A stretch of 64,000 nucleotides of DNA from Planococcus citri. Its lineage: Eukaryota > Arthropoda > Insecta > Hemiptera > Pseudococcidae. Below the pieces are notes generated by a model. It saw only the letters and a program-made list of their open reading frames with translations, searched no databases and was not told the origin of the DNA. Positions within the stretch are counted from its first letter, which is position 1, and every line of letters starts with the position of its first letter. The position numbers and the translations under genes are program-made. This document shows positions 1-13,212 of the stretch, in pieces. The DNA lies in assembly GCF_950023065.1 (NCBI RefSeq), contig NC_088679.1:62124001-62188000 (forward strand), read 5' to 3'.

Positions 1-90
1 CTTCTGCGCAAAACATTAAAAATAAATGCGTTTATTTTTCTTTCCTTTTATCCCAATCTTTCGATAACTACTTCATGTTGTATAATTTAC

Positions 91-1408
91 TTGGGTAAAA
101 TTCAGGCGGATCGCAAAATATAGATTTTCCCCAATTCTGCTGACCATATTCGACCGCTCTTTTCAAATTAAATTCGCCGATAAATCCGAATGACAGGAGA
201 ACAGTTTCTGACACAATTGAGCCAAATTTATTGGAAGCTTTACAATAATACGATCCTCGGTCGATCACCTAGAAAAACAAATATTTCAGAACATTGCGAC
301 AGCAGTAGAAATTACAGGGGGTATGAATTTTTTAAAATTTACCTGTTGAGGACTGTTGATAATCAACGAACCTCCAGACAGCGTATACCGGTTATTCTTC
401 ATAGGATCGATTCGTTTGGAAATAATTTTATCATTCTCGTAGTCCTCTTTGAACCATTCGTAAGTAGGCGTCGGATATCCTTTGGCAATACAGGTCATTT
501 CTACATCTATCTTAGACTCGGACTTTTGTAAATCATACACCACGGGTGCTGGTTGTTTGACGAAGTACGGTCCGCGAGGGATTTTCTCCGGATCGTCGAT
601 ATCGATTCCATAAGTGAAAGTTCGTTCTTCGATCACCAAATGAGCCAGCCTACTGAATGGTGCTTCGCAGATGTACGTTAAGTGTTCGTCACCGGTAACT
701 TTTTCGAATCCCCAACCACTTGAGGAGAAGCTGCGAACATAAGAGTGTAACGATAACAAGAAGTAGTCGAAACATTAGAAAAAATATGTACAGGCATCTT
801 ACTTGTATACTATATAATCTTTATTTAGCTGATAACCGTAATACTGGCCATTTCGTTCGGGTAAAAACAACTGACTCAGCTCAGCCAAAGAGCTTCCGTC
901 GCCTTCGTTGATCCAGTAATTTGGACTTTGCTGTTTACCACCAGTGTACCACCTTCTGTGCTGGGGATCGATGTAGTTCAGTTCTTGCGTAATAAATCGA
1001 TGTTCTTCTTGATTATTAATGTTAACAAGTTCGGCGTCGTATGCCTGCAAATATCACAACCTTTCATTACTACCCGAGAAAGATGATTTACGAAGATCTA
1101 ATCCAATGCAACAGTTAGTTTGACCAGATACAGTTATGTAGATCTCTCATTTTCCTCCTGGTTGATACTTTTAAATCAAAGTGCACCAGACAAGTAACAC
1201 AGGTACTTACCAAACAATTCTTCGACGCTTCGGCGCGAGGCCGCATTGGCGACTTGACAAAACGATAGCATGAGCTTTCATGACGAACCCAGTTTTCTGG
1301 ACATTTCAGCGGTAAGTTCGGATCCACCGGTTGAGATACGCAAATTGGTAATATAATCGAGTGAATCAAGGCGAACAATACCCATTGAGATACTTTAATT
1401 AGACTCAT
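91..1408 (-). CDS. Cont: Contactin, 5' part (C-type lectin and first Ig domain); partial
   Basis: Insect contactin is a cell-adhesion protein of septate junctions, built from an N-terminal C-type lectin domain, then Ig and FNIII domains. Four exons are visible on the minus strand: 1408-1211, 1044-803, 730-343 and 268-91, all with GT-AG signals and continuous frame (about 335 codons). Residues 1-25 form a signal peptide (hydrophobic VLFALIHSIILPICV). The lectin domain starts at CPENWVRHESSCYRF and continues through RWYTGGKQQ and YICEAPF. An Ig domain follows, with CIAKGYPTPTYEWF and its closing DRGSYYCKASNKFGS, and then the start of a second Ig (IFCDPPEFYPS). The order lectin then Ig is the diagnostic feature. 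The last visible exon ends in phase 1 at a GTAAAT donor, so the remaining Ig, FNIII and C-terminal anchor exons lie beyond the left edge. Confidence 0.88.
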
Positions 1409-4400
1409 GATTATTTACAACACACCTGAAAAATTCAAACACCAATTTAAAAGTTTGAAGTGTTTGATGCAAACACTTCGCATCAGCTGTGTTTTGCATG
1501 CGAATACTGAAATAACGAATGAATTTAACGAGAATATGAAACAATCCTTCTCTATCGCATTATGAGTGGTTTTACTCGGATTTTCGTAGTATTTTTTGAA
1601 AAAAACTGTCAACCACACCCTGCGTTGCTTAATGGACATAAATAATGCACTCATCAATACAGAGTTTCAACATTAAACTCGTGTCGCTAGAGACGACATT
1701 TGAAATAGTGTACTGTTTTAAGGTTAATATTACGTACCATATCAGATTTTTGGAAATAACATTCGAGATTCCAGTGAATTTGACCAAAAATTAATCAGCG
1801 AAACACTCTCCTTACCGATGTTGTTTACGAAAGTTTAGTTTATGATTCATGATTGATATAGAATTGAGAAGGTACTTTATTTTTTTTGAAAAGTGGCAAC
1901 ACTTGCTCTACCGACGAGCTATTTCGTTCTTAATGAATGACTCCTCTACAGCGTCTTTTCTTTTTAAATTATTTTAAATTTAAAATGACTGGAGTTTTGA
2001 CGAGTTTTTAAAATGAAATGACAATTTGGCAAATCAAATAACCCCCCTCCCCCCTCAAAACCAATTGATATAATACTTTTTTTAGTTTAGAGGTAAGATT
2101 GGGCCTAGCGGAGCTCGGAGCAAGGGCAAAAGGCAAATGCTTTCAAAAATTCGGGTTTCGATTTTCGACTTCGAGAGATAAACCCAATGTTAGAAAAATT
2201 TTGTTAATTCTTTTAATCCAAAATTTCAGAATTCAAATGATGAGTTTTTAAAAAATTTTAATTTTATAAATGAAAACTCAGCAGATTCGAATGAAGCGAG
2301 GGCAGAGCTTGTACTCAATTTTTTCCCCTAAAAAGTAATTTTGTAACCGGAAAAGCTCGAAAAAGTAACCAAAAAGTAATTGAAAAGTAGCTAAAAACGA
2401 AAAAACTGACTAAATGCGATCAAAACATTTTATACCTACGGAAAAAAAATCACAAAAAAAAACCAGAAAATTACAAGTTGAAATGTATTTTATTTTGAAT
2501 AATAAATAATTGAACTACCTATTTCGAAATTTTTTGATAAAAAAACGAGACTTTTTGACAATTTTTTTGAAAAACGACTACTTTTAGAAATAATGTTAAA
2601 AAGCGAGGATTTTATCACAATTTTTGTCACAACCTCACAAAGCAGGATTTTGATAATTTCAGAATGAGCTAAAAGAAGAACTTTTGAAGAACTATTTGCA
2701 AAATGAGATACTTTGGTAATTTCTGGAAAATACTTGAACCGGGCTTCGGATTTTGAGCCAAAAATTTGATAATTTCAGTAAAAATCAGCAATTTTTAAAA
2801 GTGAGAAATTAAGAACACGTTTTCGTAATTTTTTTTTTCAGAAATTGAGATTTTTTACTGTGCAACTTATGGCAATTTTACGTAAAAAATCGAGACTTTT
2901 CAACTGAAAAAAAGCTGTGATTTTCAGCAATAGGGAAGACTTTTGAAAAATTTTTGGAAAAAAATAAAACTTTTGTAGAACTTTGGTAAAAAAAAAAGAG
3001 AATTTTGACAGTTTTTAGCAAAACTTACTAATTTTGGGGAAAAGCACGAATTTTTGGCAATTATGGGCCAAAAAAATGGTACTTTTTCGCAATCTTTGTT
3101 GAAAATGACAGAAATTTTTTGGTCATTGACATTTTTTTGGGCAAAAAAGCGAGGTTTTTGGATAATATTTAGAAAGGAGAATGGATACTTTTTGATTTTT
3201 TTTTGTGAAGAAGTGAAAATTTTTGGAAAGAAACGAGCCCATTTGGAAATTTAGGCAAAAGGTGAGATTTTTAGCTATTTTCGGCAGTAAGGTGAACTTT
3301 GACTATTTTCCATTGTAGCCAGTTGAAAAATAATTCAAAAGTGTATGAGTAGGCCGAACTTTCGCAAATTATTCGCTTACCGATATTAGCATTTTTTTTC
3401 TTCTTCATGATGTATTCAAAAATTGAATTTTTGAAATTTTTTAAAAAACTAACCGAATAGGTACGAGCCCTGAGCGAGGGCAAATACTTTTTTCGAGAAA
3501 TAAAGTTTTTTTCAAATGGAAAGTGCCATTTCCTAAAATTTGAATATGATACCTATACTCGTAATTTTCTTTTTAAATTCAACTTAGGAAAAAAAACATA
3601 GTAGCCCAACGGAGCAAGGGCAATTTGAATATTGGTTAAAAATTTCAATTGAGAAATAAAAGAAAAGCAAACAGGCCCTAGCGAGAAATTTTATGTTAAG
3701 AGAGAATAAAAACTGAAAACAGTAATTCATGAATTGACTGTCTGGTTTTAGCAGTGGGGCCCTGGCGATCGCCAGTCAACATCATAGGCCAGTCCGCCAC
3801 TGCTTTACCACGTAACATACAAATAATAAATAAAATGCTGACACGAATACGAATTATTTATGAATTTATTTATATCGTTTCATTTTCAATTTTAAATTTT
3901 TTACAATTAAAATATCTAATATTTTCTACAATTTTTTGAGGAAAAATTAAATAGAGAAGTAGATAAACTTTTCGAATTGAGAAAAATTGTGGTCAGAGTT
4001 TGGATGTTTTAAACGAAGCGATGTGCGATGTTTAAAACAATGTTTCACAAAAAAAAAAAAAAAAAAAAAAATAGATTTTCAAACAAGAAAAAGTAAAAAA
4101 AACTTGAAACAAACTCTTGTCTGTTCAACATGTTTTTTTTTATATCGACTAATTTTTTTTTTTACAAACATTAGGTACATTTTTTAAAAATTTTTTAATC
4201 ACTTTTTAGTTTTTGTTAGTATTTTAACAATTTCATCTAAAAATGTGATAAAAACAGAAATTTTCAATCTTCATGCTTTAACTTGTTGTTTTTAGCGTTT
4301 CAAACTTTTCCATCATTTTATAGCATGTTTTGAACAAAAAAAATGTTTTTTTTTGCACTTTGGAAAGAGTATTTTTGCCAAACAAAAACCATCATTTTTT

Positions 4401-5048
4401 TGGAAAAATCCTAAAGGAACGGAATAAAATTTGGAAAAGTGTAGCATTTATCAAAAAACAAGAACAAAAACGTGAAACCAACTATTGAAAGAACAAGAAG
4501 ATGAAATGTATTATTGCCCGAGCGAAGCGAGGTCGCTGAAGCTCGAGTTACAATATTATTCTAGTCGTATTTTATGTACAAAAAAAAGACAATAATTTAC
4601 AAAAATATAATATCATTTGTATAGTAAAGGTTCTATTGCGAGCTTCAGATGCTGCGCTGCGCTAGAACTGCTTTCGTAAGTCAATTCCCTCTGGCAACGG
4701 TTACCTCGGGCTTAAAAAATAATTCAGTTCGCGACTTAAACGCAATATTAATTATATGTACGAAGGCAGAACAAAATCTGAACAAATATGGCATTAAAAC
4801 GATCCGACGAAAGTTTTCATTTTACAATAGTATAACCGAGTCTGCGCCCTTCTGCAGATGATGAATTTCAATGTCTATGTCACGACCACGTTACTACAGT
4901 ATTTTCACACACGAGTCACGACGACGTCGACAAGTAGAGATCATACAAAAGTTGCGACAATGCAACCGTCTTATATTCTAACGACAAACACAAATAAAAG
5001 GAAAAACACCACCAAAAAAAAAAAAAAAAAATAGTCCTTAGTAATACT
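1409..5048. other. Intergenic region between contactin 5' end and jing 3' end
   Basis: No coding region is supportable here. The first few hundred bases hold the contactin promoter and 5' UTR, without a clear core motif. From about 2090 to 3480 the sequence is a degenerate purine-rich repeat with phrases such as TTGTACTCAATTTTTTCC and AAAAAGCGAGAC, related to copies near 12490, 40690 and 43400. Fragments of a second dispersed repeat, resembling CCCGAGCGAAGCGAGGGC, occur near 2105, 3460 and 4515. A-rich tracts of about 20 bases lie near 4050 and 5015. Confidence 0.6.
2310..3480. repeat. Degenerate purine-rich dispersed repeat (TTGTACTC / GTAACC family)
   Basis: The segment begins with TTGTACTCAATTTTTTCC, followed by several GTAATT and GTAACC phrases, then irregular units of roughly 30-40 bases that combine AAAAAGCGAG with TTTTGACAATTTTTGG. 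The same opening and internal units recur at about 12490-13080 and 40690-43435, so this is a dispersed family and not chance low complexity. No terminal repeat pair or target duplication could be fixed for this copy. Short open frames within it are compositional and are not annotated. Confidence 0.55.
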
Positions 5049-5269
5049 CAGGGCTGGTGAACAAAACGATTGTTTTGTTCTGTTCTGTTCTGTTCATAAA
5101 CGAAAACTTTTTTATAGCATTTTGTTCTGGTTTTGTTCGAGTAAATTTTGATTCATTTTTTTCGTTTCTGATTATATCGTTCTGTTCGGGTAATGTTTAG
5201 AAAATTTGAAATTTTTTTTGTTTATTGTTCCATTCATAGTGTTCTGTTCTGTTCTGTTCACCAGCCCTG
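5049..5269. mobile_element. hAT-like MITE, 221 bp
   Basis: The left end reads CAGGGCTGGTGAACA and the right end is its reverse complement, TGTTCACCAGCCCTG, giving a 15-base terminal inverted repeat of the CAGGG type common in hAT transposons. The flanks are GTAATACT (5041-5048) and GTAATAAT (5270-5277), an 8-base target duplication with one mismatch, as expected for hAT. The interior contains GTTCT repeats near both ends and codes for nothing, so it is non-autonomous. It lies in intergenic DNA about 500 bp beyond the jing stop codon. Confidence 0.85.
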
Positions 5270-5789
5270 GTAATAATACTTATACGCAAAAAATTATTAC
5301 TAAAAAAAAAAAGAAATATAAAAAGAACTAATAAACTAATAAAAATGCTCAAAAGTAACTCTCAGACAACACACGTAAAAATAACTCCTATGAGATCGCC
5401 ATTTTATAGACACAAAAAATTCACCGAGAAATTTTCCACGTAGGTGATAATTTTCAACGAGAGAGGAAACTAAAAAAAGAAACACAAAATACCCACTTTT
5501 GTGACTTGAAAAATCAAAAATCAAAACAAAAGAATTACATAAATCGCGAAGATTCTGGTCGAGATTTTAAAACTTGGGACAAAAAAATGGCAAATAAAAA
5601 TAAAACTAATATCGATATAAGCTCGTAATTAAATGCATGTAAAAATAACTGCCGATATGCGAGATAGGACTGCACATGAAAAAATATGTTTCGGTCCTTA
5701 ATAGTAATATATCGTAACAGCAGAAGAGCCAGAGCAAAAGAGTTGGAAGAAAAAATGAATACATAAACAAATAATAACAGTCTTATCGA

Positions 5790-8700
5790 TTACGTATCGC
5801 GAATACTACTAAGCGGTTTGTATTTACGCGACTGATGAACAGGTTTGGTACGATGATTAGGGAATATCGTATCCCAAAACAAATGCTGAACACTGGCTGG
5901 TAAATCCCATATTGGTACTTTACGCTCTTTCTCCATTTCCGACTTGGGTAACCATTTGTCTTCCAAACTGTAACGTAAAAATTAACAACAACATAACAAT
6001 AAGTTATACTTGATGTATGCATTTGATAATGCTCAAAGTTGAACGAAAAAATCAACCCGGTATCCAAAGTAATGCCTTCAACAATCACTTTGGCAATTTT
6101 TCGGCAAAAAAATAACGCTCCTAGCTTAGGATTAAAATGATTGTATAATTTTTACGAATTCTGGACTGAGCGTGAGCTCGACCCAAGCTTCAATTTTGCC
6201 CATCCTCTCGTCATGAGATACATGCGTTAATTCTCGGTTCATATTCCGAGCTTATCGTAGACGTTGAAATTTATCGTAGTATAGCGAATACTCACGCGTT
6301 GTAAGGATACCATCGAATCAGGAATTTGGTTTCTCCGTTCTTTTCTTCGCGACATCCTATAACCTATAATTGAGAAAATACATAATTTACTATTTAGTAT
6401 AATTCATCTTCAATCAACCCCCCTCCCCCCCCCCAACGAAAACGGATACAGTCGAGGTTTGCCTTACCTTAGGCTGAAACGTAATATGTAAAAACGTGCG
6501 AGAATCCATCACATTCATGGACACGTTATGGCCACGCTGCGCCATCTGCACCAGTGAATATTGTAATTTAGACATGGTGCCGACATCGAAAGCATCCGTC
6601 CTTCCTCTAGCTGCAAACACAAAAAAAGAAATTGAAAATAATTAAACCGGCGACTAAAAAAATGCAACACAAATTGTACTTATAACATGTGATCCACAAA
6701 AACAATTTTTTTTTCAATCATTTTTTTCCATTCAAATTAGATTAAGTATTTTGATTTTCTGAACACTTTTTTTTCAATCACTGTCCAAATAAGTTTCGTT
6801 TTGATGATATGATGGGATAAATTGAAGCTTGAAAAAATCAGCAATACCATGCTGTAAACACACCCATCATGACTGGATTTTTTGTACTTCTCGAGTCCTA
6901 TCTACAATTGAATTTTGGCAGACGATTTCTGAAACACCCTGTGCATATATGTAGTTGGGTTACGATGAATTTTCACGCCCTTGTACTCGTAGTACATAGT
7001 TTTTGAGGATTTCATGATATGTAAGTACTTACACCCGGGTGAACCCCCCCACCCCCCCAAGTCGACGGATTTTTGACCAAATTCAGCAGAGACCTTCGTT
7101 TTGAGTTGAAAGTTACTCACAGATAATTTCAGCCTCGTAGGTGCCCTTGGAGGGGAGATTTGGGCCACCAAAGAGGAGGCATTTTTGAAAAAATTGCGAT
7201 TTTTTCGCTTTGGTCTCTACATAACCTGTTTTGGGAAAAATGGGCCAGCCTTAAATGAAAGTGTACATATTTGAGATTCTGAGTCAATCTGTGCTATTGC
7301 CGTCAAGATCCAAGACCACTTTTAGGGTTCTACTGAGCGGCTAAAAAATATGCAAATCGCCAATTTTTGGATAAATTTCCGTTTTGAAAAAATGTTTTCT
7401 GGGCAAATATTTCGCATTAATGAGAGTAAAAATATTGAAAGATATCATTCCTGAAACTCTGGAATATTTTGGAATGGGTGCAATTTATCGTTATTCTAAA
7501 AAAAAGGGGTTAGCTCGATAAATAAGTTTTCCTTCACGTAATATGGCGATTTTTGATTTCACCAATTCCCCCCCCCCCCCCTCTTCATCGCAATTATTTA
7601 CCCTCTTTGAATTTCATCAAGAGAATGAGAGAATTGTGAAAAATAATTTTGGTATAAGGTTGCAGAAGTAGAAGCAATCTATTCACATTATGAAGTAATA
7701 CGAGTATTTGCTCTAAATTGAAAATTTTCCGGTTTTTAGGGGGTTAGTACGTGGGGAGGGGGGTAGCATAAAAACTATTGACATTTTTGAGTTCAGCGCG
7801 AAATTTTAACCCATTTTGATTGGTCACATGACCAGTTTCTGAAAAAAATTGCAACGTTGGTATTTGATGAAATGTCGTACAAGGAAATGTCCCTGTCGAA
7901 TTTCGTGAATGTGGTGATTTTGAAAAGTATGTAAAGGTGCGGTGTAACGGGATATGAGAGAGAAGATTGCCATATAGGCATGGCAAATCAAGAACTAGGG
8001 CGGAAAGTTAAAAAAATGGGCAAAAATTAGGTGATTGTCAAAAACTGGTTGCTAGAAGCGAACCAATGAACCGGTTTCAAAATGACGTGATTGAACAGAA
8101 TTGTGTGATTTTAAAAACCCTACAATTTTTGTTTCAAGCTTTTTTCTCGACCTCTAATTTTTAGGTAATTTTTGATAACTGGTTGCAAACTAATGAACCG
8201 GTTTCAAAATTCGATCAGCGAAAATGGTACAATTTTTCACGCTCTACCACTGTTGTTTCAAGCTTTTTTCTCTATCTTCAATTTTTAGGTGATTGTTAAA
8301 AACTGGTTGCTTAATGCGAACCAAGGAACCGGTTTCAAAATGCGATTGAACAGAATTGTGTAATTTTTTACGCCTTACAACTTTCGTTTCAAGCTTTTTT
8401 CTCGACCTCCAATTTTTAGGGAATTTTTGATGACTGGTTGCAAATTAATGAACCGGTTTCAAAATTCGATCAGCGAAAATGGTACAATTTTTCACGCTCT
8501 ACAACTGTTGTTTCAAGCTTTTTTTCTACATATATCTTCAATTTTTAGGTGATTGTTGAAAACTGGTTGCTGCGAACCATAGGAACCGGTTTCAAAATGT
8601 GATTGAACAGAATTATTATGTAATTTTTCACGCACTACAACTTTTGTTTCAAGCTTTTTTCTCGACCTCCAATTTTAGAGAATTTTTGATAACTGGTTGC

Positions 8701-11700
8701 AAATTAATGAACCGGTTTCAAAATTCGATCACCGAAAATGGTTCAATTTTTCACGCTCTACAACTGTTGTTTCAAAGCTGTTTTCTCTATCTTCAATTTT
8801 TAGGTGATTGTCAAAAACTAGTTGCTAAATGTGAACCAATGAGCCGGTTTCAAAGTGATTGAACAGAATTGTTCAATTTTTCACGCCCTACAACTTTTGT
8901 ATCAAGCTTTTTTCTCGACCTCCAATTTTTAGGGAATTACCTGATAACTGGTTGCAAATTAATGAACCGGTTTCAAAAAATTCGTATCACGTTTTTGTCG
9001 CCTTAGTGTGTTATAATACATTGCGCCAATAAAAACCAATTCGAATTTTCTGACCAAACCGGTTTTTCAATTTGTGGACACCCTGTGCATGGGCCTGAAA
9101 TTTTCAAGGTTGCTTTTGAAAGCCCTTATTTTTCCCTACTCAACGCCGCTTCAAATCATCTCCCTAGCTTTTCCCATTTAATTAGAAATAAAAGCCACCG
9201 AGCACTACTTTTGTGTCACACTGTATATTTTGAACTAATTTTCCTGGACTAATAACTTTTTTCGAATGTTTACCGGCTGTATTCGGCACATTATCTACAT
9301 CATAATCGTTAATGCTCCCCCCCCCCTCGGTAAATCGCAATTTTGCTTCGGATACGTTTTTTCTTCGCAATGGTTTATATATTTTTTAATCGTTGCAGTC
9401 ATTAGGTAATTTTTAAACGAATAAATCGTAGAAATTGTGTAGGCCTATGCGAGTTATCGAAATCAAAACTCCTATCGCTAGTTCGCCTACGCTAAGCTTT
9501 AGCAAATGTGACGTAGATTTACACGTCTCCTCGATAAAAATCGATATTCGATAACATATTGTTTACAACTTTCAAAATGCATTATAAATCAGGTGCATAA
9601 GGACGTAGTAATTTAATAGGCTCGTTAGTAAGGTGTAAATTCGAATTACAACTTCCGACTATGCTTACCAGAATACGGTTGGCGTCTGTAGCGTAATTTT
9701 TGGCCATTTCTACGGATCGATTTAGGTATAACATCTATAACGCCGACAGTCGGATCTTTGGGCACTTTGAAATGCTGATTAACGTGTCTTTCCAGTACCA
9801 GCTGCAAAACAAGCGTTACAAATTAATACGAAGAAATGACATTTTTCAACTCATTTTTTCGCAATTCTAAGTGAAACGAAACACGATACACTCAACGTAT
9901 AATACATAGTCCATTAACGAGAGTAGTTATCTCCCTACTTGCTCGTACAAGGTTTGGAAATGTGATTTTTCGTAACGAAACAAAAATTTATTATCAAAGC
10001 ACTCTCCCATAAAATCTTATTCATATTTCTCAAACAGAATGAACGATACATACTCGAACGTAATCTGAATACTGGGTACAAGGAAGAAAGAGAGAGGCAT
10101 TTTCTAACTTGAATCTTGATTTCAGAACGTTTCTGTCGCTTATTTTTAGTTGCTCAAATTTCAAGACTTTAATAAGTAAATCCAAGCTGAATATTCGATA
10201 TCACCGAACAAAGACAAGGGTTGAAATGTTCAGTTCAGCGAATCAAAGTCCGAAAACCAGAATCGAACGACAATCTTTTCTTCAGCCATCACTTACGCTG
10301 TAATTTTGAGTTTCGAGGAACATCGTGGGAGAGATAGATATGCGTAGAGGAAGAGAATACTTGAAATTATCGTCGAGTACCGTCAATGTAAATATTGTAT
10401 GATCAAACAATCGTCGCTTTTCGAGTGGCTTATCGTTAACTGTGTCGAGTCAACTTACCCGAGAGCTGAATCTTTGGCCGCAATTATCGACGATACACTT
10501 GTACGGTTTGTTGCCTCCGTGACTGAGGACATGGCTTTCTAACCACGTACGAGAACAGGACGGACGTCCGAACACTTTGCAACCGTCCCAAAGGCAAATG
10601 AACGTTTCGCTGAAAGTTTGAGGATTCACGTGCTTCGTCTACCAGTTGAAAAAAAAAGAAGAAATAACAAAGCGTTAGAATAAGCTACTTTGCTGAAGGG
10701 TTCGACTGTTCAACATAATATCAAAAAGATGGCTTACTTGTAAATGTTCGACGAGTTTGGCAGTAGAGGAAATGTGATCGACGCAATCGGCCCATCGGCA
10801 TATACGATCAATGCGCGTAGACCTTTTATCAGTAGGAAAGCGGATATTCTCTTTGAGTGTGATATCCAATTGAGGAGATGGCTGTTGTAAGCGAGCATTT
10901 TTGAACGTGTCGTTACTCCTGAGACATTCCGAAGAGCATAATAGATTGTTATTATTACTAATACGACTATCTTCGTGTTGTAATTTTGATTTGCAGCAAA
11001 ATTCTTCGCTCGGTTTGTGCTCGGGTGTGGTAACACTTTCCGGCGAACAGTCTTCTTTGGTAACCGCTATATCTTTATCGAATTCATCGTCCGAGAATGA
11101 ATTAATAGTCGGCGTTTTGAACACACTAGGTAATATATTCAGAAAAAAGTAACTTCGTAGATCGTCGCCTTTGTTCAACATGAGAAAAAAATCATTTTCA
11201 AGCTCGTCCACGCTAACGTTACTCACGTCGCTACTCATGTCTGTTGTAGTTGCTCTGTAACAACAAAAACAACGAATATGAAAAATACTTATCAGTAATC
11301 AGCTGGTGTCTGAGTAGATAAACTTCACTTCAATCAACTATCGAAAGACTAGCACAAAATATATCACAAAGATACCGAAACCGCACGTCTCACGTACATT
11401 TTTCTTCGCATGAGAGACGAAAACCTAAACCATAATGAAAACTTGGCATCGTGACAACTATTTTTACATGGCTTACCTGTCAGAGCTTTCGGAGCTATAA
11501 TTATCTGAGTCCTCCAGCGTCGAATCGACCGATGAGATGGTGTTCTCGGAGGAGTCTTGTACGAGTAGTTCTTTACACGCATCCAATGTGTCATCGGATG
11601 GGTCTACGTCCAACTTGAAGCCAAAATAATCTTTTTCTTCTAGGTCTATGCATTCGTTACTACTTGACTGGTTACTATCCGAGCTGAACACATTACGATC

Positions 11701-11781
11701 GAGATTATCTATACAATTATGTTTCATTATAAACAACGAACTTATACATGATCCAGCACTAGCACTACTACAATCGGCCAT
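5790..11781 (-). CDS. jing: Jing / AEBP2-like zinc-finger protein (PRC2 accessory factor)
   Basis: AEBP2 and its fly homologue Jing are C2H2 zinc-finger accessory subunits of Polycomb repressive complex 2, acting on chromatin. Seven minus-strand exons give 507 residues: 11781-11477, 11254-10738, 10638-10459, 9801-9669, 6610-6468, 6363-6296 and 5967-5790. Residues 1-250 are acidic, Ser-rich and probably disordered. Three linked zinc fingers follow: CRWADC from residue 254, CLWDGCKVF with HVLSHGGNKP, and YKCIVDNCGQRF with LERHVNQH. This spacing and the HGGNKP linker are typical of AEBP2. The basic C-terminal half (PKSIRRNGQKLRYRRQPYS, then LIRWYPYNALEDKWLP and PIWDLPASVQHLFWD) matches the conserved AEBP2 tail. 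All junctions keep frame. The intron between exons 4 and 5 is 3.1 kb and full of repeats. Confidence 0.9.
6910..7620. repeat. Dispersed repeat in jing intron, related to 37720-38630
   Basis: This intronic block contains ACACCCTGTGCATA, AAATTCAGCAGAGACC and TTTTAGGGTTCTACTGAG. Recognisable relatives occur at 38160-38620 (GGGTTCTACTGAGCAATTG directly, and TCTGCTGAATTTGGTC in reverse complement) and near 9080 (GACACCCTGTGCATG). It is therefore a member of a degenerate dispersed family. No terminal inverted repeat or target duplication was found, and it contains C tracts near 7050 and 7570. Confidence 0.5.
8031..8990. repeat. Tandem array, about 258-bp unit, 3.7 copies
   Basis: Units begin GTGATTGT(C/T)(A/G)AAAACT at 8031, 8289, 8549 and 8804, giving periods of 258, 260 and 255 bp. 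Each unit is itself a diverged dimer of about 130 bp: both halves carry AACTGGTTGC, then GAACCGGTTTC, then a block ending GTTTCAAGCTTTTTTCTC. The array is a satellite-like higher-order repeat inside the 3.1-kb jing intron. A fragment resembling the ACCGGTTT motif also follows near 9058. It has no coding capacity. Confidence 0.88.
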
Positions 11782-13107
11782 TTGGACTTGACAAACAAAA
11801 TCATCTTCCTTCCATCCGAGACAACCTGCTATTCTTCACTACTATCAGCACAAAGCACAAACATAACCGCTACCCCACCCTTGAAAAAAAAAACACTCAA
11901 CACACATCCCTACTGAAACACAAAAGCTGCAGGAGGTCAATGGCAGTGTGGCAGTGTTGTTCGCTAAAATCAAATTTCCAACGCGTTCGCGGTCGTTTCA
12001 ATTCAATCGCGAACGAAATGCAATCATATCATTATTTTGAAATGAAAATTGTACTGATACTTTTTGTAAACCAAATTGATGGTTTTGGATAGTTTTGGGT
12101 ATTTGGTAGAGATGATAAATTTCAGGAAGTAATAATAAGTATTTTTTGGAAACTTTCATAAATGCACCGGCACCCTAAGCTTATTTTCAACAAATAAGTA
12201 TCAGTTTTAAAAGTTATTTGTCAACTACAAAGTACAAACCAATGAATTTCCAAAAATCATGTTTTTTTTAAATTTATTCTCGTTTCTGCGATAAGATGCT
12301 ATCATTTCGGCTAAAATGGTATTAATATTTTGGTACCTATTTTTCAATTTATTCTCACCTCGAAATTTTTCTTTCCAGTATTTTCATAGCTATTTACATG
12401 AATTTTATTTTGGTTTTTGATATTAGATATTGGAATTTGTCTCAAATAAGCATAAAAACGTGTTATTTGACTTTTAAAGGGCTTGTAGGCTTGTACCTTG
12501 TACTCCTTTTTTATCTTAAAAAAATGTAACTTTAGTAATCAAAGTGATCAAAGTGTAATCAAAAAAGTCACAAAAACTTGAACAAGACAAAACATTTTAA
12601 TGCAGGGAAAAAATTACGAGAAAACCAGAACATTTTGTCTAAAAAACTAAAAAGTAAAAAAATAAATTTTAGACATCTGACAAAAAAATGATGATCTTTT
12701 TTAAAATTCAAATTGTTGTACTATTTTGCAAAATTTTGGTAGTAGGTATAGCAGGACTTTTGGGCAACTTTTAGCATAAAAATGAAAATTTTTATAAGCA
12801 ACTTTTGGAATAAAAATGAGGTTTTTTTTTGAATTTTTTCTGCAAAAAATTGTCAATTTGTAATAATTTTAGCCGAAAAAAATGAAACGTTTCAACATTT
12901 TTTTTTAAATAGGTAAAAAAGCGAAACTTTTTGTCAATTTTTGACTTGGTAAAAAAGCAGGATTTTTCAGCAATTTAATACGAAAAAACTTCAAATGCCA
13001 GCTGAATTTCTTCTAAAATGAGAAATCCCAACTGCAAAGCCCAAGAGCTAAAGCCTATTAGAAGAAAAAAATTTAAAATTCCGAAATACCTACCTATTTT
13101 AAAATAA
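11782..13107. other. Intergenic region upstream of jing
   Basis: This holds the jing promoter and 5' leader next to 11781, then AT-rich DNA. From about 12490 to 13080 there is another copy of the purine-rich family, opening TTGTACCTTGTACTCC followed by GTAACTTTAGTAATC and AAAAAGCGAAAC units. The Helitron lies immediately to its right, so it probably inserted into or beside this older repeat. No gene is supportable. Confidence 0.55.
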
Positions 13108-13212
13108 CTAGTGGCCCGTGTGGACAATGCTGCAAGTGTGAAGAAGAGTATGTATGTAGAACAGTCAGGGTTGTCATTTTACTTGTAGAAATTGTAGTAT
13201 TATATGCATTTA

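Noticed and set aside
1415..1657. Possible upstream coding exon of contactin
   Set aside because: The exon beginning at 1408 already has a Met and a complete signal peptide; the upstream frame lacks a matching splice junction.
3740..3810. Patch of GC-rich sequence with GGGCCCTGGCGATCGCCAGT
   Set aside because: The GGCGATCGCC palindrome is short and isolated and does not pair with another end nearby.
8031..8990. CRISPR-like direct repeats
   Set aside because: The unit is 258 bp, diverged and in a eukaryotic intron; there are no short repeats with unique spacers.
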